Under the pieces are notes generated by a model. That model was not told the origin of the DNA. It worked only from the letters and a program-made list of their open reading frames with translations, and searched no databases. DNA of 64,000 nt, taken from positions 21,704,260-21,768,259 of the forward strand of contig NC_081409.1 in assembly GCF_030272615.1 (NCBI RefSeq), given 5' to 3'. This document shows, piece after piece, positions 56,061 through 64,000 of this stretch. Numbering within the stretch: the first letter of the stretch is position 1; each line of letters begins with the position of its first letter. The DNA comes from Cryptomeria japonica (taxonomy: Eukaryota > Streptophyta > Pinopsida > Cupressales > Cupressaceae). The position numbers and the translations under genes were made by a program.

Positions 56061-58035
56061 TGTAGTCACATAAATCTGTCCATTTTAATTAAATGAATAT
56101 TTCGTATTTATTTGATTAAAAACCCACTAGCCATCAGTTAATTAAATTAATATTTAATTAATTCATCTTCAAACATTCTCCTATTAATTAAATAAATTAT
56201 TCAATTTATTTTAATTAATTATTATATCAAATTCACAAATCAATTAAATGAATAAATCATATTTATTTCATTTAATCCCCTTTTCCTTTTTTAAATAAAT
56301 TAAATAAACCATTTATTTAAATCATTTATCTCCCCACTTGCATTTTCCTACAAATACAACTTGCACACATTTATGGAAATAAATGAATTTTATTTTAATT
56401 AAAATCTTATTTTCCCTCACCCACCAAATCCACTTACATTCCTAAACCCCCTTCTAAACCCTTCTTAATTAACCTAATCCATCCCCTAATTATTGTCACA
56501 TTCCTAAGCAATTTGGAGTCACTTCTCAAAGACTTTAAAAGTCTTTGAAAAGCATTTAATGCTTTGTGTGTTTAACAATCTAACCTCTAAAGTCTTCCAA
56601 ACCACTAATGGCTCTCACATGACCATTAATGACTCTTACATAACCATTTATGGTTAATTCAACTTGCACTCATGTGTCTCCTCAAGCATTTATTGCTTTG
56701 ACAATGGTTATCCCTTTTACCTTTGCACAAGAATTTATCCATTGGATAAAAGCTTTATTCTTTGAATAAAAATTTTATTCATTCAACCTAACCTTGACCT
56801 TAACTCCCAAGTTAACCCTCAGGTCATGTCAAGCATTTAATGCTTATTCTCTCTCCTCTTAACCCTTCTCATGTTGACACTTGTCATCCTGGAATTGGGT
56901 TGAAAGCCCTCACATGGATTGAATATCATTCAATCTTGACCCTTGTTGAGATTACTCAATCTCAACAATCCATTGCTGCATTTTTCCTATAAATAGAGCC
57001 CACTTCCTTATAATCCAGACCTTGAAACTTGTATGCATCTAAGTTATAGTAAATTTTAGAAAGCATTTAGCATAAATCACTAATATATTGTTATTTGGCC
57101 TAAAATAAATCATTTTAGCATCATAGGATCTAATATTAGCTTTTGTTCACATTTGCATAGTATTTTAGAGTAAACATTTCAATCTTGAACCTCCATAAGC
57201 ATCCATAGTGCAAAAAGCTGCTGAGAGCTACACTAATTTGGAAGTTGGAGAGGAAAGGAACAAAAGAGAAGGAGCTAAGAGCATGTTAGAAGGCATTTGG
57301 AGATGTCTTGTTATATTTACTTTCATAGTTAAATATTTCTTCATGTTTTTACTGTCTCTTTTGATATGTCTGCTTAGATTAGTTTTTGGTTGATTAACAC
57401 TAACGATTTCTTGTGTTTTTGTGTGTTATATGACCACAGGTTTTAATCTAACACTTGGGTATTTTGCAGAGCATCAATATCATTCACATGCAAAGTGGGG
57501 TTTGATCTCCATTGTCTCCTATCTCCATTTATCTTGTTTGATATATTTGCTCTCAGATTTTGTATGTGCACAAGATCTCAACAAAGAACAAGTTGTGGTT
57601 ATGAAGTCACTTGATTGCTTAAAGGCTTGATTGCATAAAGTGTTAGCTAGCTAATTAATTAGGGTTGTGAAAGGAAGAGAATATCTTTTATATAAAAGAC
57701 ACTTTAGAAAATGTAGGGATAAGATTAAGAGGTGAAAGAAATAAATGGTCGGCTAGGAATAAAGGGTAGGTCGAGAAAATAATAAAATATAAAGGCGGTA
57801 GGTAAAATAATTAAGAGATAAATGGCATATTTCATGGAGAGAAAAAGCTAATGAATAAATTAAACAAAAAAAAAAAAAATTAATTAATAGAATAAGTGGG
57901 ACCAATCAAATAAATAAAATATTTATTTAATTTAGGGAAAGCATAATTTAAATAATTAAAAATCTATTTAATTAATAGCAGGCTTAGGACAAAATAATTA
58001 AATAAAGAAAGAAAGGAAAATTTTAGGTGTCTACA
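56061..58035 (+). repeat. Probable 3' LTR of the gypsy element, 1975 bp
   Basis: Starts TGTAGTCACATAAATCTG next to a polypurine tract and can end at GGTGTCTACA (58035). U3 is rich in TTAATTAAATAAAT words. A TATA box lies at 56988. No second copy is in the window, and the right-hand flank (GTTAT) does not match the left (polypurine tract, as expected at a 3' LTR). Confidence 0.65.
56988..56995 (+). promoter_or_regulatory. TATA box in the gypsy LTR
   Basis: TATAAATA within CCTATAAATAGAGCCC, a good match to plant core promoters, placed about halfway along the LTR as expected for the U3/R border. Confidence 0.7.
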
Positions 58036-58582
58036 GTTATTAATATACCCGTAATTAAAATTTTTAAAAAAAACTATATTTTGAACCAGTGTATTTTAAG
58101 CTTTGCTTAAATCATGAAATAGTATTTTCCAATTAAATCTAACAATATTTATTTTTTAATGTCAAATCAGTGAGAAAAGATATTTGTTTAGTTACTTTTA
58201 TCCAATCAAAATCCATAGAAATCAACATTATTTCCAAACCTAACCATTTCATTGCAATTATGCATTCATGATAAAATGTATGTGCATATTCTATCACACT
58301 ATCCACTGCCAAAGGTTAGGTGATCTCTGCTTGGACAACATTCTTGCCTTCACACCTGTCAACTAATCATGAACTAAAATTTGCATCAATAAGTTAGTAC
58401 ATAAACCACTAGTCAATATTGAAATTAACATGCATTTCAAATAATATGTAATGATTAGTTACACCATAATCCAATTTCAGAATAAAGAGTCAACGATCAA
58501 CATATTTGTTATTATTCTAAACCTATCAAATCATATCCAAATATTAATAATAATTAAATCTGATAAAATTTGGGTTGTTACA
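58036..58582 (-). repeat. End of a chromovirus-type LTR on the minus strand
   Basis: The plus strand ends GGGTTGTTACA at 58582; the minus-strand LTR would start TGTAACAACCC. The adjoining DNA is a complement of a polypurine tract. The left boundary is uncertain; 58036 is where the preceding LTR ends. Confidence 0.5.
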
Positions 58583-58596
58583 TCCTTCCCCACTAG
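58583..58596 (-). other. Polypurine tract next to the minus-strand LTR
   Basis: The minus strand reads CTAGTGGGGAAGGA immediately before TGTAACAACCC, with GACATCGAGATGATGTCTCT just upstream, the usual end of plant chromovirus internal DNA. Confidence 0.65.
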
Positions 58597-61593
58597 GAAG
58601 AGACATCATCTCGATGTCTTATTGCACACACTGAAATAATAATGTTTCTTATTAATGCAATAAAAAAAAACCACACTACATTAACAAATGAAAGCATCTC
58701 AATCTAAGTCATGAGGATGGTCTATTTCCTTAGCATTCTATGTGTGACACTATCCAAAACACATAATTCATCTAATGAATATACAAGATGCAATCATATG
58801 CATCAATCCTTACTTTATAAATCTTAAGTTCATCGCAATCCTCATATTGCATCATGAACGATCATACCTCCAATGTTATTGGATTAAAAATCAATTCTTT
58901 TAGGCAAGTAAATCCACATTCTTCACATTTCTTCATAATATTAAGCATGAATAAACTAATAACCACAAGCGCTAATATTTAATCTATATGCACACAGGAA
59001 CACTAATAGACGAAATTAAGAGGATAGTCTTCAAACTGTAAGAAGCCAATCCATGTCTAATAAGGAAGTTAACATGATTCTATATACGATATTCATCTTC
59101 TTACCAAAAGTCAATCAAAGTTACAATTTGAAAAAACCTAGCACCACTTCACCACCCTCAAGGCATAACATGTTTCGTAATGATAAAAAGAACCTTTTGT
59201 ACTAACATAACTTTTATCTATGTCTTTTTAGAATGGAAAAACATGTATATTCAATCTATAGTATAGCAACAATAGTGGGTTACACTTTTTTGCCAACTTT
59301 GACACTGCAATATTCATTTTCAAGAAAAAAAAAAAATTTAGATTCAAACACCTATAACTTCTAAACCATAAGGAATTTGTAGATGATGCTAAATAGTGAT
59401 TTGTGTCAGTTTGTACGTAGATTCTAAAAATATTTTTTTGATAATTTTTGGAATTAATTTGCTTCCATTTTTCTATCTCCCTCAAAAACTAGTTTTTTTC
59501 AAAAAACAACATTTTTAAAGAGTGAAACTCACTATGTATAGCATAACTTTTTTTCTATAATATATATGAACATGATTCTTTCGAATTTGGTTTTGTAACA
59601 TTCATATCTAGTGTTTTCAATTGGTTTTGTAACATTATCTTCAATAGTTCATATTTTATTAATATTTGAAGTTGAGTTAACTGTAATTTTGACATATGTC
59701 CATTTGATATTACATAACTTGTTGTATATGTAACGAAAATAAATTTTTATTTTTTTTCTTGGAAGGAGGACGTTAACACCTAGTGCATAAATATTTTTCA
59801 GAATTTTTTGGGTGACGTTTACTATTTTTCCATAAGCATTGATCAAAGAAGTTCATGTTCGGTGAAAACCCTACATTCATAAGAAATAAAATAAAAATAT
59901 ATTAATGAAATTAAATATATTAAAAATTATACTATTTGGAAAGCTTATAATAAGGGTGAAATAAAAAAAAATTAAACTTCTAAATGAATTCATTTGACCC
60001 CCACAAAAGCTAATGCAAAATTGGTTTTTTATCAGCATTTGATAGATGCAAAGGAGACTCCATTGCAAGTATGATTTAGAAGTAGAGAGGTTCTATCCAA
60101 GAAATTTTGATCTAGGAGACTTTGATCTAACTCTCTTCAATTAATTACTTCAAATGGGACCTCTTAAAACTTAAATCATTATATTTTCTAAAAAATGTAT
60201 GATTTCGGCCAAAATCAGGATGTACGAAAAAGTGGGAACTAGCATTGTGAGTTCACTGATGATCATGCCAAAAAGATAACAAATGTACCTATAACTTTGC
60301 AAATGTATTTGATAGGTATGTGGAAGTACAAATATTCATACATCCTAACAGGATCTCCTAATTTACAATTTAATGGATTCACAATTTCCAACTATAGAAG
60401 GGTATGCACAAGCTAAATGAAAGGCCTAAAAATATTTTAAAAACATGATAACTTTTAGGCTAAAAGATGTTCATGGACTCATTATGAAACAATAAAAAAT
60501 GAAAACCTAAGGCTATGATAGCCCTACTCACAAGAAATACAACTCAATGACCAATCCTAGTAATAAGAGCTAATAAATCTATGCATACATCAATAATATG
60601 AATTTAGTGGATTCACCCATCTAGCTAACTCATGTGACCTAGGCATCATGCCCATCTCGTCACTATCTAATAATGTGACCTAGGCATTATATGCCCATCT
60701 CATCACATCATGCTTATTGCACAAAATTATTATTTGTTAGCATCACATCCATGTAGAGACTCAAATATATCCTAGAAAACATCATCATACTAAATCAAGA
60801 CATATGCCTACTTCATTCAATGTCATCCACATAGGGAAATCACATCTCTTTATGACTATTTATGCATTGTATGTCATGTCACCACATTCTTAGCAAGGTG
60901 CATGCTAATCTATACCAAAAATTCCGAACATCGAACATGCCAAACTACATCAAAGACTTCTTAAGCTATAAGTCTTAATTTAATGATAACATTAATATAA
61001 ATTTAGAATTAATATATCCTCCGTAATCTAATCCCTCAATCATAACCGACACAAAATTCAACAATTCAAGTATCAATTCATGCAACTATGTATTTGCTTA
61101 ATTTATAGACATTTTCAATTGGATGCAAAGCAATCACTTTATTGTGCAATTAGATATGTGAGGAGAAAATTCTACTGCAACTACATGGCATGTGATTAAT
61201 AGAAATGGTTAGACTCACTTAGTATGTTACATGCATTAGGAATATTATGAGCACATGGACATGATATATATGTTCACTTCTATTACTTGTTCACAAAACA
61301 AGTCCAAGCAAGGTATGCCATAATATAGGGACACTTAATACATTGACTTATATAGGGGATGATTAACCATTCAACTATGCATGAACTACCAACACAATGA
61401 ACTTATATAACTTACAACATAAATCACAAACTATATTACAATGATATCCACATTCTTAACGAGAACAACATAACAAAGACACTAGGCCATACACCATAAT
61501 ACCATTATGATTCAAAATTTACATTTTGAAATTCATTATACCCACTATAAAGGGTGGGAGAAACACAACCATAAATGTCATAAGGCAATAAGT
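58597..61593. other. AT-rich, decayed retroelement-like DNA
   Basis: By position the 3' internal end of a minus-strand gypsy element, but I find no surviving pol motif. It contains a duplicated phrase GTGACCTAGGCAT...GCCCATCTC (about 60628 and 60673). Otherwise no gene, RNA or array. Confidence 0.5.
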
Positions 61594-63781
61594 TGTTGGC
61601 ATTCAATTGTCATTGATGTCAACAATTGAGGAGAAATCAAACAAGATGCAGCGGAGAGATTAGATGGACAGGTTGGAAAAATTATTGTTGCAACATCATA
61701 TAACACACTATGTTATACGCATAAGGAAATACAGGAGGAATGCATGAAGTGTGCCATTGGGGCATGAAAATGGACAAGGAGAACACAGGAAATTGTGTTG
61801 TAAATGTATTGTGAAATCTGGTTTGATTCAAAAAAAGTTAGATGCATTTGTCAATAACACGCTATGTTAGTCGCATGTAGTTACAGTGAGTAGCAGTCAC
61901 AGTTGTCAATAACATGCAAGTTATCGCTATCTATAAATTTTCAAAACTGTGACAAGAAAGTCAATAACATGACGGTTATGTGCCCCTCGCTATCCCGCAA
62001 CATGAACAGTTGAAGATAAGTGACCATGTGGGATAACGCAAAAGTGTGACGAAGATGTCAATAACACACAGGCTATATTGTCCGGCTTATCCCGCAACAT
62101 GTTATTCATTGTCAAATAACCTTGTGGGATAACACTTAAGTGAAGCAAACAGTGAACCTCCTTATCTCGCGATATGTTATTTGCATGTAAGAAACCTTGC
62201 AGGATAATGATAAACAAAGGAAAATAAGGCATCTTGTTATCCAGCATTATCAAAAGTGACCAATAATGGTAATCCGGGATAAGAAATTGAAGGGAGATTA
62301 CTTGTAGATGCTTATCCCACATGAGACAAGGATGATGGCAATGAGCCTGTGGGATAAGAGAATAAAAGGAAGTGAAGGCCCTTCTTATCCCGCGTGATCA
62401 AGATGGGATGTGAAGAAGCCTGCAGTCCATAAGGAAAAGTGGAGACAAAAGAGAGAAATACCTTATCCTGCATGGGTAAGAGGTCTGAGAATAAATGACG
62501 CAAGATAAGGAAAATGGTAGAAGGCTCATTATCCCAACAGCTCGAATGAAGGAAGAGTTGTTGTTTTGCGACACGTATAACACGTGTGTTATGTGATCTA
62601 CAGAACACAATTGTGTGGCCTGTGAATTCAACCTAATTTTCTCTCACACGTGCACCTGTTGTATGCAGAGGGAGTCGTTGATGGGTCCCACAATCTTCCA
62701 TGTGACCATTAACATGTGAATGTTGAGTGGACAAATAAAAATCACTTTCTTTTTGCTGGTCACTAAATTTACAAAATGCATTCGTATCAAAGAAGATTTC
62801 CAATTTGTTCAAAATTAAAAGAGGGAAAGAACCATTAGCGAGATTTTTTGTTCAAATTTGGTTTTGGAGGGAAATCTTTTGAGAAATGCAGTTTCTAGAG
62901 AGAAATTCCAACTGGAACAGACTATTATGTTTTGGAGGGAAAATCTTTGAGGAGTGTGACTACCGCAATGAAAAAAGGATCGGATTACTTAGAGTGGTTG
63001 TTGATGAAGTGATGAGTTTTTTGAATGCTTGAAAAAGTGACTTGTGTGAAAAAAAAGGTTGAATATAGAGTAGAAAATCATTTTCACAAGTGTCAATAAC
63101 ATGAAGTCGAGGCGATCGATAACATCACATAAAATTTGTGTGCAGAAAAATTGGAAAGTAAAAAGGAGAAATCAAAGACAGTAGGATGTTGAAGCAGAGA
63201 GCAAGAAGAGAGAAGAAATAAAGTTTCAAGTTGAGATCAGTGTTTAAAGAGAAGAGTTGTGGAGCTATGGTGGAATTAGAAGAAGTAATTGTTACAAAAT
63301 AATTAAAGGCAGAGAGCAGAGTAGAAAATAGAGTGTTGTTTGCAGAAGACAGATTGTGAGTTATAAAACTTCTTTTGTAACAAGGTTCTTAATTGTTATT
63401 GTATGTTTTCATTGTATTTCTCTGAGTGGGTGCTCAGAGCAGGGGTTGGTGCTCCTTGAGTTAGTGCTCAGAATCAGCAAAATTTGGTGCTCCTTGAGTT
63501 GGTTCTCAGAATTATCAGGGGTTGGGGCTCCTTGGGTTGGTGCCCTAAACATTGTAATCAAACTTTATTGTGAGGCTGGATTGGAGCAGTAGACTCCAGC
63601 AGCTATTCTCATCAAGGTTTTTCCCACATTGGGTTTTCCTCATGTATCTTGTGTCTTGTAATTTGATTTGAGTGTGTATTTCTATTTTATCTACATCTTT
63701 AGTATTTGTGTACATTTTAGTTTAATTTTTTTTTGAATATCACTGATTCACCCCCCTCTCAGTGATCACTTATGTTCTTCA
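61594..63781 (+). repeat. 5' LTR of a SIRE-like Ty1/copia element, 2188 bp
   Basis: Starts TGTTGGCATTCAATTGTCAT and ends TATGTTCTTCA. A CCCCCCTCTCAGTGATCAC stretch near the end is typical of long copia LTRs of the SIRE/Maximus group. The primer site follows at 63784. The element runs out of the window. It contains the hairpin array at 61990-62545. Confidence 0.85.
61990..62545. repeat. TTATCCC / GGGATAA hairpin array in the LTR
   Basis: TTATCCCGC-type words (near 61991, 62090, 62162, 62236, 62312, 62385, 62463, 62531) alternate with complementary GTGGGATAA-type words (near 62030, 62133, 62198, 62273, 62352, 62404, 62503). The period is about 75-100 bases. Each pair can form a stem with a 30-40 base loop. 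A GTCAATAACA word precedes several of the units. Confidence 0.75.
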
Positions 63782-63783
63782 AT

Positions 63784-63796
63784 TGGTATAAGAGCC
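63784..63796 (+). other. Primer binding site of the SIRE-like element
   Basis: TGGTATAAGAGCC, two bases after the LTR end. It differs from TGGTATCAGAGCC at one base. Confidence 0.85.
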
Positions 63797-63846
63797 CTAG
63801 GTTCCCTGATAGATAAGCTTTCTCTAGCTTGGATAGATCTTATCCT

Positions 63847-64000
63847 ATGAACACAATGGCTAGGAATGAATCTACCTCTAAAGCACCTAAGTTTGACAAC
63901 ACTAACTATGCCTTCTGGAGTAGAAGAATGGAAACTTACTTATCCTCTTTAGGTTTTGATGTTTAGATGTTAGTGAAGAATGGTTATACTGTTCCTCGGG
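63847..64000 (+). pseudogene. Copia gag, N-terminal part, cut by the window end
   Basis: From ATG 63847 the frame reads MNTMARNESTSKAPKF, then FDNTNYAFWSRRMETYL, the DUF4219/UBN2-type gag start. A TAG at 63964-63966 follows LGFDV, where a Trp is usual in this family. The frame continues open to the window end. With the intact LTR, this is the beginning of a long copia element. Confidence 0.85.

Overview
The window looks like nuclear DNA of a land plant with a very large, repeat-packed genome; a conifer is my first guess. The evidence is plant Ty1/copia and Ty3/gypsy lineages, plant L1-type LINEs with a C-terminal RNase H, a plant mobile domain (PMD) gene, a UGT85-like glycosyltransferase with a plant PSPG box, initiator-Met-tRNA primer sites, AT-rich DNA, and nothing bacterial. 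No gene here looks intact. The window is layered mobile elements, most carrying stop codons, plus one dead host-type gene (the glycosyltransferase).

Layout. 1-1880: end of a Ty3/gypsy chromovirus pol and a probable LTR. 1881-4484: non-coding, with a diverged direct repeat. 4485-48118: the main structure, an old and heavily interrupted inverted repeat of about 5 kb per arm. The left arm is 4485-4835, 10187-14322 and 33194-33885; the right arm is 39099-40517 and 44405-48118. The left arm was split by a copia element (4836-10186, TSD GTTTG/ATTTG) and by an 18.9 kb insertion (14323-33185, TSD AAGATGTT). The right arm was split by a SINE (39857-39995, 16 bp TSD) and a 3.9 kb solo-LTR-like insertion (40518-44399, TSD ATTTT). 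Between the arms (33886-39098) lie two LINE remnants, a solo LTR (35083-36190, TSD TAACT) and the UGT85-like pseudogene.

The 18.9 kb insertion ends like a 5'-truncated LINE on the minus strand. It holds LINE reverse transcriptase/RNase H (30951-33185), a further minus-strand repeat protein with an acidic coiled coil (14516-15990), and a large block (about 16148-29771) that I read as an old DNA transposon. That block has an 803-codon Sola-like transposase reading frame with two internal stops (24946-27354). On both sides of it are palindromic AAATCGGATATCCGATTT-type motifs, GGCC hairpins and simple-sequence arrays. Nested in this block is a 358 bp tandem repeat array (17661-24677), itself split by a 4.3 kb gag-protease-only copia element (19121-23437, TSD CCTAC).

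48119-64000: a truncated copia element related to the gag-only one (48483-52482); an antisense PMD pseudogene upstream of a polypurine tract and a long gypsy LTR (52930-58035), with a 20 bp AGCGCT array between; a decayed chromovirus edge (58582 onward); and the 5' LTR and gag start of a SIRE-like copia element (61594-64000) whose LTR carries a hairpin array.

How the parts fit: nesting order and target-site duplications give a relative history, with the inverted repeat oldest, then the LINE-type insertion, the transposon block, the 358 bp array and finally the gag-only copia element. Stops sit largely where Trp, Gln or Arg is expected, which fits decay of methylated DNA. All family calls are by eye from motifs.
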